Below are positions 1-8,452 of a stretch of DNA of 64,000 bases, in pieces. Position numbers and translations under genes: made by a program. Numbering within the stretch: position 1 is the stretch's first letter; the number at the start of each line of letters is the position of its first letter. The DNA is from Gemmatimonadota bacterium (GTDB lineage Bacteria; Latescibacterota; UBA2968; UBA8231), in the NCBI GenBank assembly GCA_018660835.1, contig JABJJN010000014.1:124001-188000 (forward strand), written 5' to 3'. The notes under the pieces are model-generated. The model did no database searches and was not told the origin of the DNA. It worked only from the letters and a program-made list of their open reading frames with translations.

Positions 1-996
1 GGCGCCACCTTTCATCAGCCAACGCACCATCCATGAATACACCGCCTCCCGTGCGCGACGGTTGTAGTTGTGTCCTTCGTCTTGGTAGAAACCATCGATC
101 GACACGGGCCGCTTGTAGAGGTCGTAGAGCTGGCGCATCGCCGGCAGTTCGCGTTCGCGCATATGATGCGTCCAGTCCCCCGTACAACCCAGCAGCAGCA
201 TGGGCCGCGGCGCAATCAGACCGGCGTAGTGGAGATTGCTATACTCCAGATGTAGTCCTGGTGCGTTCTCGCAAACACAGCCGCCCTGCATATGGCCCGA
301 GAGCATGACCGCCGGGGCGGCGACCTTCACCCGCTCGTCCACAGCAGCAAGGAAGTAGGTTTGCGTGCCGCCTCCTGACTCGCCCGTGCAGCCCACACGC
401 TCTGGATCGATCTCCTTGCGCGACAGCAGATAGTCGAGGGCCTTGATCGAATTGTTGAGCTGCAGACCAAACAGACTTAGACCGAGGGTGTTGGCTGCGC
501 CCTTTTCGGGCCCACTGAGTAGTGAACGATGAGATATCTGTCTCGTATCGTCGTCGTAGCCGATCATGGAATAGGCGAAGGACGCGAAACCGAGGAGCGC
601 ACTGTTCATCGCCCGGTGTGGGACTGAGTAGTCGTCCAGAGGGGTGGTGCGCGCATTCATCGCGTGACCATGTGGGTGCAGGATCAGTGGCAGACGCGAT
701 GTCACCTTCTTGGGCCGATACAGATTACCCGTCAGATAGAGCCCGGGAAGAGTCTCGATGCACAGATTCTCGACGACGAGTCCTTCATGCTCGTAGCGAT
801 CCACGACACGACCGCGTGCTCTGAAGGCAGCCGTCTGTGCATTCAGACCAGCACACAGCAGAAGATGTCGACGGATCTGCTGCCGCTGCTTCTTCCAGGC
901 TGCCAGCGTCCCCCAATCGGGAGGGGCCATGGTACTCTGGTAGTTGCGAAATTCGTAGAGTCGGGCGTCGGCGTCTAACATCTGATCGGTGGACAT
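1..996 (-). CDS. Alpha/beta hydrolase, acetyl xylan esterase-like (C-terminus cut by window edge)
   Basis: An uninterrupted frame of 332 codons runs from an ATG at 994-996 to the window edge with no stop, so the C-terminus is missing. The N-terminal third is helical and polar. A hydrolase core then shows an HPHGHAMN stretch (oxyanion-hole type), the nucleophile elbow G-E-S-G-G-G, a late acid in GDWTHH and a catalytic His in EGHNYN. Order and spacing match the acetyl xylan esterase/dienelactone hydrolase class, which removes acyl groups from carbohydrates or similar esters. No signal peptide is visible, so a cytoplasmic enzyme is likely. The true substrate cannot be read from the sequence. Confidence 0.85.
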   Translation of the reverse strand, partial: MSTDQMLDADARLYEFRNYQSTMAPPDWGTLAAWKKQRQQIRRHLLLCAGLNAQTAAFRARGRVVDRYEHEGLVVENLCIETLPGLYLTGNLYRPKKVTSRLPLILHPHGHAMNARTTPLDDYSVPHRAMNSALLGFASFAYSMIGYDDDTRQISHRSLLSGPEKGAANTLGLSLFGLQLNNSIKALDYLLSRKEIDPERVGCTGESGGGTQTYFLAAVDERVKVAAPAVMLSGHMQGGCVCENAPGLHLEYSNLHYAGLIAPRPMLLLGCTGDWTHHMRERELPAMRQLYDLYKRPVSIDGFYQDEGHNYNRRAREAVYSWMVRWLMKGGA

Positions 997-1020
997 GGAT
1001 CACGATCCTCGTTTGGGGCC

Positions 1021-1083
1021 CAGCTGGCGCACAACCGATCGCAGCTGGCGCGAAGCCAATGACAGATGGCGCGAAGACTATGA
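1021..1083. repeat. Three tandem 21-bp repeats in a spacer
   Basis: Three adjacent imperfect 21-bp units (1021-1041, 1042-1062, 1063-1083) share the core CAGcTGGCGCgaA. The second and third copies are more alike than the first. They sit between the divergent hydrolase and DUF2461 genes, in the likely promoter region. They could be tandem operator sites or simply replication-slippage products. Confidence 0.8.
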
Positions 1084-1203
1084 CACGGCCCCTGTGAACG
1101 CCACCGGCAGCCGAACACCGTTGGCAGAAAAGGGTTGCACGGGGTGTAGGGGTCTAACAGATTCGCTCTCGACAAGCAAACCCATCCTGGAGTCGACAAT
1201 CGC

Positions 1204-1899
1204 ATGGCGACGCACAATCCCTACATCACACCCAAGCTCTTCAAGTTCTTCCGCGAGTTGAAGAAGAACAATGATCGTGAGTGGTTCGAGGCGAACAAGC
1301 AGCGTTATGAGGATGAGGTGCGAACGCCGCTGCTGACATTTATCGATGACTTCGCCGAGCCGCTTTACAAGATCAGTCCCCACTTCCGCGCCGATGCGCG
1401 AAAAGTGGGAGGATCCCTTTTCCGCATCTTTCGCGACGTGCGCTTCTCGAAGGACAAGACGCCTTACAAGCTTCAAGCGGGTGTGCATTTCCGTCACGAG
1501 AATGCCAAGGATGCGCACGCGCCGGGTTTCTATCTGCATCTGGAACCGGGAGAGGTGTTCTTTGGCGCCGGCATCTGGCACCCGGAAACGGCCGTCGCTC
1601 GCCAGATTCGCGCCGCGATTGTTGAACATCCGGATCGCTGGAAGAAAGCGATGAAGAGTGCGCCCTTTGCCAAGCATGGATATGCACTGGCTGGGGAATC
1701 GCTCAAACGGCCCCCGGCCGGTGTCGATGCCGATCATCCCCTCCTGGAAGATCTGAAGCGCAAAGACTTCATCGCCGTTGCCGCTTCAACCGAAAAGGAG
1801 GTGTGCGCTCCTGACTTTCCGAAACTCTTCGCCGAACGCTGCAAATCGACCTCTGCCTTCGTGAAGTTTCTGAGTGAAGCCGTGGAGCAACCGTTCTGA
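1204..1899 (+). CDS. DUF2461 family protein
   Basis: A 231-residue protein with the hallmarks of the DUF2461/TIGR02453 family: an N-terminal L-x-x-NN-R-E-WF-x-x-N-K-x-x-Y segment (about residues 18-35), the central F-R-I-F-R-D-V-R-F-S-K-D-K-T-P-Y-K block (about 74-90), and a G-F-Y-L-H-L-E-P-G-E strand pair. Length is normal for the family. The molecular function of the family is not established. It is soluble, with no signal peptide. The following BNR gene begins within or just after its stop codon, so the two are probably co-transcribed. Confidence 0.9.
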   Translation: MATHNPYITPKLFKFFRELKKNNDREWFEANKQRYEDEVRTPLLTFIDDFAEPLYKISPHFRADARKVGGSLFRIFRDVRFSKDKTPYKLQAGVHFRHENAKDAHAPGFYLHLEPGEVFFGAGIWHPETAVARQIRAAIVEHPDRWKKAMKSAPFAKHGYALAGESLKRPPAGVDADHPLLEDLKRKDFIAVAASTEKEVCAPDFPKLFAERCKSTSAFVKFLSEAVEQPF

Positions 1900-1985
1900 T
1901 CACACAGATCACCAAGGGCCCCGTCGATCTGGTCACACCGAAGGACGGGGACAACTTTCGCTATGGCCTCGGTTTTCCACTGCAG

Positions 1986-3203
1986 GTGGGACCGCGCCAG
2001 GCGGCCTTGCTGTGTAACCTGCGTACCGAGCAGATGCCCACGGGTGACTTCGAGAATGGCGCCGACGTGCTGTTTTTCGACGATGTCGATGCGATCTCTC
2101 GATCCGTTGCCGTACCGATCACCCGCAACGAGCGAATCACCGATCCCGAGACCGGTTCGTCACGGATCATCATCAAGTATCCCATCGTGGGCGGCTTTGT
2201 TCCTTTCGGCGCACGACACGCCGACGGCCAGGCCCATCCCCACGCTGGGACAGGCTTCGGCATCAGTGAAGCCCTCGACTTTCCCATGCTGCCAGATGGT
2301 TCCTACAGCAAGGCAGACAAGACAAAGAGCATGATTCGTCGAGCGGTTGTGCATCAATTCACCTACGATGGCAGAACCTTCACAGCGCATGAGGATCGAA
2401 GCGGTGATAATCTGCTCGCTGTGCCGAACTCTGACTGGATCGTCTACGTCAACGGCCTGCACACAGCCATTGCTGATGGTGACGACCTGCTCTATCCGGC
2501 GTGTGCCACCACAGGTGATGCCGCCCTCTGTTATCCGACGCCGACGGCAGCGGGGGTCTCTCGCTGGCAGTTCAAGGAGGGCCGCTGGCAGTTGAGCCAC
2601 TTCGAACCCGTGGCTCTGAGTCGGCGGGCCGATCAACCGCGGATTCTGTACGATGAACCCATCGAACTGGCGGCGGCCGAACCCAGCCTGGTTCGCGACC
2701 ACGATGGATCCCTGCTCTTCACGGCGCGTTTGTGTGGCGACGATGAAGAGGATCATGTGATTCGAGTTTGGCGCTCGAACGATGGTGGGAGGTCCTGGTC
2801 GATCGTCATCGATCAATCGCAGGCCCGCGGTCAGGCGCCGATCACCATCAACCGGGCCTCAGACGGCACGATCTATCTGGCCGCCAATACCCGTGGCCGC
2901 GAGCGGGATCAGTTGTGGTTATGGCCGCTGAATGAGCAGCGAACTGGTCTGTTGGAAGGGCTGGAGATACGCGATGCCCTCGAAGAATTCGGGCCGCCAC
3001 CGACGGGCCCCGTGTGGTTCATGGATCATCCCACAGCGGTCACCCTGCGGCTCGCCGGTGGGCAGTGGCACCATGTGCTGGTCTATCGATTGATGGATCG
3101 TGGCGAACACGCAGGGGCGGCGCCACCACCCCAAACGGGGATGTATGTGGAGGAAGTGATATCAACGGGAGCGGCGATCCCGGAGTGGCATTTCGACGAG
3201 TAG
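1986..3203 (+). CDS. BNR-repeat (sialidase-fold) protein
   Basis: A 405-residue protein from the GTG at 1986. It contains a BNR/Asp-box signature R-S-N-D-G-G-R-S-W-S near residue 265 and repeated W-rich beta blades, as in six-bladed sialidase-like propellers. The frame stays open upstream to 1878 and reads convincingly as protein (for example PVDLVTPKDGDNF), so translation may begin further upstream. The only candidate there is a CTG at 1896, overlapping the DUF2461 stop. No signal peptide is seen from either start. Function may be glycoside recognition or hydrolysis. The catalytic Arg triad and Tyr of true sialidases were not identified, so the enzyme activity is uncertain. Confidence 0.75.
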   Translation: MGPRQAALLCNLRTEQMPTGDFENGADVLFFDDVDAISRSVAVPITRNERITDPETGSSRIIIKYPIVGGFVPFGARHADGQAHPHAGTGFGISEALDFPMLPDGSYSKADKTKSMIRRAVVHQFTYDGRTFTAHEDRSGDNLLAVPNSDWIVYVNGLHTAIADGDDLLYPACATTGDAALCYPTPTAAGVSRWQFKEGRWQLSHFEPVALSRRADQPRILYDEPIELAAAEPSLVRDHDGSLLFTARLCGDDEEDHVIRVWRSNDGGRSWSIVIDQSQARGQAPITINRASDGTIYLAANTRGRERDQLWLWPLNEQRTGLLEGLEIRDALEEFGPPPTGPVWFMDHPTAVTLRLAGGQWHHVLVYRLMDRGEHAGAAPPPQTGMYVEEVISTGAAIPEWHFDE

Positions 3204-3234
3204 ATGATTCGTGCTGGTGGAGGGTCACCCGGTC

Positions 3235-4098
3235 CTACTCAATCAGTGCCAGCGCCATCTCCAATTCTTCGACACTGGCTACCGCCACCAGGGCCGTATT
3301 GACATTCTGATTCTTCAGCACCCATGCCACAGCGGGCCCCGTCTCGGCGGCTTGTTCACCGGGCTGAGCAAGCTCCTTCCAGGGGCCGGCGCTGAAGGAA
3401 TACACCAGATCGATCTCGCCACGCATACTCTCACCCAGCGGCGACAACTGCATCAGCGTCTCTTTCGTCGCCGTCGTCCAGTCCGTCGAGTTCTTGTGTG
3501 ACCAGCTCAGGTATTGCCCGCCGAGAGCTTTCATGATCAACACGCCCTTGCCCTGCTCGGCGGCCCGCGCAATGCCCGGTTCCTGGCCGCGACAGACATA
3601 GTTGTAGATCACCAGATCCGCATCTGCACCGGCCTCAGGACCCTGCTCGAGATAGATCTTCTGGTCCGCCTCGAAGTGGCGAATCGTGCACAGGGCGCGA
3701 ATCTTGCCCGCCCCCTTCAGATCTTCGATCCGCCGGCGCAGCGCTTCATCGCCCACAAAGGCGTAGTGATGGACGCGAAGAATGTCGATCGCTTCACGTC
3801 TCACATTGGCCAGGTGTTTATCGACCGTCGCTTCGAGATCATCTGCCGTGGGAGCCCCCACCTTGAGCGAGAAATGGCGTTCGTCACTCGCCCCCTTCAA
3901 CTCGTCGGGTATGTGGACCTCGTCACCGTAGCCCATGTCGAAGAGATTGATACCCATCTCCTCGGCACGCAGATAGATCCGTCGTTTTTCTTCAGGCGGC
4001 GGATGCGCTGTTTCGCCCTCCCAGTAATGGGCCAGCAGACCTCCCAGCCCGACCACACTTAGGCGCATTCCTGTGTTACCGAACTCCCGATACTCCAT
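3235..4098 (-). CDS. Aldo/keto reductase
   Basis: A 287-residue aldo/keto reductase with the N-terminal signature G-N-T-G-M-R-L-S-V-V-G-L-G-G. The catalytic tetrad is visible: Asp54 and Tyr57 in FDMGYG, Lys79 in FSLKVG, and His110 or His111 in RVHHY. The family reduces aldehydes or ketones with NAD(P)H, often of sugars. It is the last gene of a minus-strand operon behind PhyH, VOC and cupin genes, with a 17-bp gap to the PhyH gene. The length is a little short for the family (about 300-330) but the barrel looks complete. Confidence 0.9.
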   Translation of the reverse strand: MEYREFGNTGMRLSVVGLGGLLAHYWEGETAHPPPEEKRRIYLRAEEMGINLFDMGYGDEVHIPDELKGASDERHFSLKVGAPTADDLEATVDKHLANVRREAIDILRVHHYAFVGDEALRRRIEDLKGAGKIRALCTIRHFEADQKIYLEQGPEAGADADLVIYNYVCRGQEPGIARAAEQGKGVLIMKALGGQYLSWSHKNSTDWTTATKETLMQLSPLGESMRGEIDLVYSFSAGPWKELAQPGEQAAETGPAVAWVLKNQNVNTALVAVASVEELEMALALIE

Positions 4099-4115
4099 GA
4101 TCTATCCTGTCCTTC

Positions 4116-4940
4116 TCACGCCAGCTGCAGTTGCCGCCAGCGGTCATAGTAAAGTTGCGTCTCGGGTGGCAGCGCCGCGCGAACACTGTCGGCCATGCGC
4201 CAGCGAAAGCGATCCTCCAGTGGCTCAGGTGGATCGTCTGGCAGATGCCGAACCAGAGCCCCCATGACGGCGAGTCGTTCCGGCGCAGCGGCGGGCAGGC
4301 AGCCGCGATGGATAGTGTTGCCATTCCAGAACACGGTCTGCCCCTTCTTCAGCACGATCTGCCGCGCCTCGGGCAGATCGGCAAAATGATCGTTGGTCAA
4401 TGCCTCGTGCTCCTGCTCGGTTCGATACCGCAGGTGACTGCCGGGCACGAGCCAGAGACAGGCATCGTCGACGAGAGCCATGTGCCACTTCACCAGATTT
4501 TTGCGCAGGCGACCGAGGATCTCCATCTCGACCTCTTCACTACCGTTGCGCTCTTCCTTGCCGAAGTCTCGATGCCAGCCCGTGTCGTATTTGTCTTGTC
4601 CCGGAACGACGAACAGAGCCATCCACCCCAGTCGCAGGTCTGTGCCGAGCAAGGCATGCACGTAGTGGAGCAACGGCGGGCAGCACAGATACTCAGCGAA
4701 GATGGGCTCGCCGAACTCGGGGGCGATCACACCAAGAATGTCGTACTTCGTATCGCCGGGTCCATCCGTGCCAATGCGGTCCGGGCTCGACACGACAGCG
4801 CCGGAGCGAACCTTGGCGTTGGCACTGCGCGCCGCGGGAATCATCCGCTCCACCATCTCAGGTGCGATGGCGTCGTCGACGATGAAGTAACCCTCTTTGT
4901 GATACTGGGTGATCAACTCTTCTGGAACCATGCCCGTCAT
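4116..4940 (-). CDS. Phytanoyl-CoA dioxygenase (PhyH) family protein
   Basis: An Fe(II)/2-oxoglutarate oxygenase fold. The facial triad is His123-x-Asp125 in G-W-H-R-D-F-G and the distal His211 in N-T-I-H-R-G-C, with the 2-oxoglutarate-binding Arg about 11 residues later in APERLAV. I chose the ATG at 4940 because it overlaps the upstream VOC stop as ATGA. A start at 4961 is also open and would add seven residues. The family hydroxylates diverse small molecules and the substrate is unknown here. It is operonic with VOC, cupin and a second PhyH gene. Confidence 0.9.
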   Translation of the reverse strand: MTGMVPEELITQYHKEGYFIVDDAIAPEMVERMIPAARSANAKVRSGAVVSSPDRIGTDGPGDTKYDILGVIAPEFGEPIFAEYLCCPPLLHYVHALLGTDLRLGWMALFVVPGQDKYDTGWHRDFGKEERNGSEEVEMEILGRLRKNLVKWHMALVDDACLWLVPGSHLRYRTEQEHEALTNDHFADLPEARQIVLKKGQTVFWNGNTIHRGCLPAAAPERLAVMGALVRHLPDDPPEPLEDRFRWRMADSVRAALPPETQLYYDRWRQLQLA

Positions 4941-5350
4941 GTCATCTGCACACCCGGCCACTGGTCATCACTGGCCGTGATGTCGACGGTGATCCCATCT
5001 GGATCTTCTACCTTGAAGGCGCCCTCTTCGATGTTCTTCACATCCACGGGTATCTTGCCCGCCAGACCGTCCGAGAAGATCTCGTATCCCATCTCCAGCA
5101 GACGGGACGCAGCAGCTTCCAGATCACTTACACGCACACCGATATGCAAGTAGTCGAGCATGCCACTCACATGGGGCGGGCGCGAAGGACCCTCATGTTG
5201 GAAAATGCGGAAGTTGTGGTAGCCGTCACTCAGATCGAAACTGCCATCCCGACTGGCCACAACGGGGATGCCCAGACCGTCACGCCAGAATCGAATGGTC
5301 GCTTCGAGATCACTGGCGCGGATACCGACATGCACGAGCGTGGGAGACAA
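4937..5350 (-). CDS. VOC (glyoxalase/bleomycin resistance) family protein
   Basis: A 137-residue, two-module VOC protein. The N-terminal module starts V-H-V-G-I-R (His7) and the second starts Y-L-H-I-G-V-R (His69). Each has the S-D-L-E-A pattern of the fold, and the protein ends in V-E-D-P-D-G with the usual acidic metal ligand nearby. The start is a TTG at 5350, supported by an excellent AAGGAGGA sequence eight bases upstream. Its stop overlaps the following PhyH ATG, indicating translational coupling. Such proteins are metal-dependent lyases, isomerases or extradiol-type enzymes. The substrate is unknown. Confidence 0.87.
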   Translation of the reverse strand: MSPTLVHVGIRASDLEATIRFWRDGLGIPVVASRDGSFDLSDGYHNFRIFQHEGPSRPPHVSGMLDYLHIGVRVSDLEAAASRLLEMGYEIFSDGLAGKIPVDVKNIEEGAFKVEDPDGITVDITASDDQWPGVQMT

Positions 5351-5402
5351 GATGAACTCCTCCTTTTTGGGGGATCGTGCTTACGAGTGTTCTGGGGACT
5401 GG

Positions 5403-5738
5403 CTATTCTCGCCAGGCAGGTTGCGTGACGTGCACCATATAGGCACGCTCCGGCACGGTGATCACCACCTTGCTGCCTTTCTCGATGTAACCAAGATCGC
5501 CAGCACGAAATGTCACACTCTCCTCGCCATCCTCCTGCAGATCGAGAGACCCATCAAGCATGTAGAACACTTCATTGTATTCGAAGGTCCATTCGAGCCG
5601 ACTCGCAGCCGCATACTCAGTGAAACCCGCCGATAGACAGTCGTCTGCACCGATGATGGGATCCGATACTTGCACGGAGGCACCGGGGGCGTCGAAGGTC
5701 TTCAACTGTCGTTGGTTGGACGGCACAATACGGATCAT
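5403..5738 (-). CDS. Cupin-domain protein (EutQ-like)
   Basis: A 111-residue single-domain cupin. The conserved strands are W-T-F-E-Y-N-E-V-F-Y-M-L-D-G-S-L, the usual 'E-x-x-Y-V-L-x-G' motif 1, followed by D-x-G-Y-I-E-K-G-S. The pattern resembles the EutQ-like small cupins, in which the metal-binding His residues are often replaced. Here motif 1 also lacks the HxH pair, so metal binding is doubtful. It lies between two PhyH genes in the minus-strand operon, with short gaps on both sides, suggesting a role in the same pathway as isomerase or binding protein. Confidence 0.82.
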   Translation of the reverse strand: MIRIVPSNQRQLKTFDAPGASVQVSDPIIGADDCLSAGFTEYAAASRLEWTFEYNEVFYMLDGSLDLQEDGEESVTFRAGDLGYIEKGSKVVITVPERAYMVHVTQPAWRE

Positions 5739-5756
5739 CTGTTTTCCTGGGTCGAT

Positions 5757-6503
5757 TTACGATTCTGTATCAGGCAGTGGGTGCTGGCGCACGCTGCCGT
5801 CGAAGGCGTGGCGCGTCCAGGACTTGTGCGGCCAGTCATCGAAGCTGGTTGGGATGTAGTGATTCGCCAATACATGGCGAGCGGAGCCTGACTCGACAAT
5901 CTGCCCACCATAGTGGACGAGTCGACCGTCGAAGAATACCACACTGCCCTTGTTCACCCTGACCGGTATCTCGGGCAGATCATTGTGTTTCGCCAACTCG
6001 TCAACGGCGACATTGTAGTCCACACCTTCGAACTCGCCGCCTGCCTCAAAATCGGCCTTCGTCAACAGACGTTTCTTGTGAGAACCAGGCTGTACGTAGA
6101 TCGTGCCATTCGCCTCGTCGATGTCCATAAAGGCAAGCCAGGCAGAAATACAGGCGGGCAGGTAAAACTGATCCTGATGTCGACCTTGCTCCGATCCTTC
6201 CCAGAAATACATCGTCTGGATTCCCTCTGCTTCATCTCCGTCAAAGCAGTCACGCAGCGGTGCCTGCAACTGCGGCAGCACGAGATACTCAAGTGCCTTG
6301 GGGTCATAGTTGTGCTGATTGTGCGTCCTGCCTCGTTCGCCAATTTTTCGAGGTGCGAAACCTTCCAGCTGTTTGCTGCCATCGGCGAGCTGCACCATGT
6401 GATCGATGAAGTGATCACACTCAGCATCTGAGAGCACACCCTCAATAGCAACAAAACCTGCCTCGTCGTACTCCGCCTTCTGCTGCTTGTTCAAGCCTTC
6501 CAT
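5757..6503 (-). CDS. Phytanoyl-CoA dioxygenase (PhyH) family protein
   Basis: A 248-residue PhyH protein. The iron-binding motif is His109-x-Asp111 in G-R-H-Q-D-Q-F-Y. The core strand reads A-N-G-T-I-Y-V-Q-P-G-S-H, the distal His197 is in L-V-H-Y-G-G, and a basic residue follows at about Arg209. The ATG directly abuts the stop of the upstream PNPOx-like gene (TGA-ATG), so translation is probably coupled. It is only distantly similar to the other PhyH protein of this operon, which argues for different substrates rather than recent duplication. Confidence 0.9.
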   Translation of the reverse strand: MEGLNKQQKAEYDEAGFVAIEGVLSDAECDHFIDHMVQLADGSKQLEGFAPRKIGERGRTHNQHNYDPKALEYLVLPQLQAPLRDCFDGDEAEGIQTMYFWEGSEQGRHQDQFYLPACISAWLAFMDIDEANGTIYVQPGSHKKRLLTKADFEAGGEFEGVDYNVAVDELAKHNDLPEIPVRVNKGSVVFFDGRLVHYGGQIVESGSARHVLANHYIPTSFDDWPHKSWTRHAFDGSVRQHPLPDTES

Positions 6504-7055
6504 TCAGCGTTTCACCGGTGGAGTCTCTCGATTTGTCGAAATCATCTCCGTATCCCACAAGCGCGAAAATTTGAGGGCCCGCGGACAGTGTGGATAGGCT
6601 TCCTCCACCTTGATCAGCAGCCCTTGCTGAAGAGCCGCATTGTCGTCGGGATCAAAGACATTCAGATCCATACCCCGCTCACGCAGGTCGTCTTCACTCA
6701 CGACCTCGGCCTGACCATTGACCCGTGCAGTGTAATCCATGCCGGGTATGAAAAACACCAGACCCACCCGGGGATTGCTATCGATGTTGTCGTAGGACTG
6801 AAACAGATTGTTGCCACGGACATCTGGCAGCAGCAGATGCCGCTCGTCGATGATCCTTGCGAACCCAGGCGTGCCGCCCTTTGGGGACGCATCGCAGTTG
6901 CCGTCACCGTCGGCTGAGGCCAGCACCGCGAAGGGAGCGTGACGAATGAAGTTCTGCACAAATTCGTCGAGGTAATCGACGACTTTCGTGCGTGCTCGTT
7001 CGCTGGGTGTACCAAAGGTCTCTTGATAGCGATTGGTCGGTGCGACATCAGTCAT
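6504..7055 (-). CDS. Pyridoxamine 5'-phosphate oxidase-like FMN-binding protein
   Basis: A 183-residue split-barrel flavoprotein of the PNPOx-like/TIGR04025 type. Key segments are P-F-A-V-L-A-S-A-D-G-D-G-N-C-D-A-S-P-K-G (FMN-binding strand pair), the L-L-L-P-D-V-R-G-N-N-L-F-Q-S segment and the V-G-L-V-F-F-I-P-G strand. A GAGGAG stretch precedes the ATG. It is the promoter-proximal gene of the six-gene minus operon and diverges from the Gfo/Idh gene at 7184. Members usually act as flavin oxidoreductases on small substrates. True PNP oxidase activity is not implied. Confidence 0.85.
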   Translation of the reverse strand: MTDVAPTNRYQETFGTPSERARTKVVDYLDEFVQNFIRHAPFAVLASADGDGNCDASPKGGTPGFARIIDERHLLLPDVRGNNLFQSYDNIDSNPRVGLVFFIPGMDYTARVNGQAEVVSEDDLRERGMDLNVFDPDDNAALQQGLLIKVEEAYPHCPRALKFSRLWDTEMISTNRETPPVKR

Positions 7056-7183
7056 CTACTGCTCCTCGTCTTCAGGTGTAGGATCTTGAGATAGGGTCGT
7101 GTGGCCCATCGGGCAAGTTCCACCCTGGACCGCGCCGTGATCGTCGATCATCTTGGCACCGCTATCCAACGGGAGATTGAGCA

Positions 7184-8437
7184 ATGAGCGATGATCGAAT
7201 ACGAGTCGGTGTGATCGGTGTCGGCCGCGGGCGTTCCTTCGCTGGTGGCGCATCAGATACGGTGGGCATGAAGCTCGTCGCCCTCTGTGATCAGTGGGAA
7301 GAGAAACTCACCGAGGCAGGGGAACAGTTCGGCGTCGCCACGTACACAGACTATGACGAGTTCCTGCAGCACGATATGGATGCTGTCGTGCTCGCCAACT
7401 ACTTCCACGAGCATGCCCCCTTCGCCATCAAGGCCTTACGTGCCGGCAAACATGTGATGAGTGAGACCGCTGCCAACACGACCCTCGCTGAGGGTGTGGA
7501 ACTATGCAGAGTCGTCGAGGAAACAGGTCTCATCTACATGTTCGCCGAGAACTATCCCTATACCGTCTTCAACCAGGAGATGCGGCGCGTCTATCGCACG
7601 GGAGAGATCGGTGCCGTGACCTATGCCGAGGGGGAGTACAACCACCCCATGTCACCCGACGCGAGACTGCGCATCGCCCCCGGACACCGGCACTGGCGTA
7701 ACTGGATTCCATCCACCTATTACTGTACCCACGCGCTGGCACCACTGATGTATATCACAGACACCATGCCAAAGCGCATCAACGCCTTGTCGATCTCGTG
7801 TCCAACCGCAGAGCAGCAAGTCACCGCCGTTGGTGATTCGGGCTCTGTGATTCTATGTCGCATGGACAATGGTGCCGTCTTTCGCCTCTTCGGGCTCGTT
7901 TTGCCAGGACACAGCAATTGGTATCGGCTTCATGGTGACCAGGGTGCCATGGAGATCACTCGCGGCGGCGGCTACTACGGTCCGGGGCAGGTGCGAATCT
8001 GGCACGAAGACTGGAACATGCCCGAGGGCGCAGAGACCGAACGGGTCTACACACCCGAATGGCCAGAGCATGGCGAACTGGCATCCCAAGCCGGGCACGG
8101 CGGCGGAGATTTCTGGACGCCTTTCCACTTCGCCAATGCCATTCGCTCAGGTGAAGCGCCGTTTCTTGATGTGTATCGCGGCGTCGCGATGTCATCCGTA
8201 GGAATCGTCGCCTGGAAGAGCGCCCTCGAGGAGGGGGTCCCTCTCGACATGCCCGATTTCCACGACGAATCGAATCGCAAACTCTTCGAAAACGATCATT
8301 GGTCACCGTGGCCGCAGGACGCGGGCCCGGGCCAGCCACCGCCGAGTATCCACGGCTTCCGCGATCCCCATCCCACGGGACTTGCCCACGGTCGTGAGGT
8401 GTGGAAGGAAATGGGCTACACGGGCGAGGATATCTGA
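7184..8437 (+). CDS. Gfo/Idh/MocA family oxidoreductase
   Basis: A 417-residue sugar-type dehydrogenase. The N-terminal Rossmann motif is R-V-G-V-I-G-V-G-R-G (residues 6-15). The central strand A-G-K-H-V-M-S-E-T-A-A corresponds to the usual cofactor motif 'EKP', so the conserved Lys is replaced by Thr-Ala. A substrate-domain signature follows: A-E-N-Y-P-Y, then S-T-Y-Y-C-T-H-A-L-A with the likely catalytic His. GGGAG precedes the ATG. Family members oxidise or reduce sugars, inositols and related compounds with NAD(P). The missing Lys suggests a non-canonical member. It diverges from the PhyH-cupin operon and probably shares its control region. Confidence 0.9.
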   Translation: MSDDRIRVGVIGVGRGRSFAGGASDTVGMKLVALCDQWEEKLTEAGEQFGVATYTDYDEFLQHDMDAVVLANYFHEHAPFAIKALRAGKHVMSETAANTTLAEGVELCRVVEETGLIYMFAENYPYTVFNQEMRRVYRTGEIGAVTYAEGEYNHPMSPDARLRIAPGHRHWRNWIPSTYYCTHALAPLMYITDTMPKRINALSISCPTAEQQVTAVGDSGSVILCRMDNGAVFRLFGLVLPGHSNWYRLHGDQGAMEITRGGGYYGPGQVRIWHEDWNMPEGAETERVYTPEWPEHGELASQAGHGGGDFWTPFHFANAIRSGEAPFLDVYRGVAMSSVGIVAWKSALEEGVPLDMPDFHDESNRKLFENDHWSPWPQDAGPGQPPPSIHGFRDPHPTGLAHGREVWKEMGYTGEDI

Positions 8438-8452
8438 CAATTCTCGTGATGA

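Noticed and set aside
7056..7253. A 65-codon minus-strand frame upstream of the PNPOx-like gene
   Set aside because: It overlaps the start of the Gfo/Idh gene, is rich in Arg/His and has no ribosome site. It is a shadow frame in the divergent promoter region.
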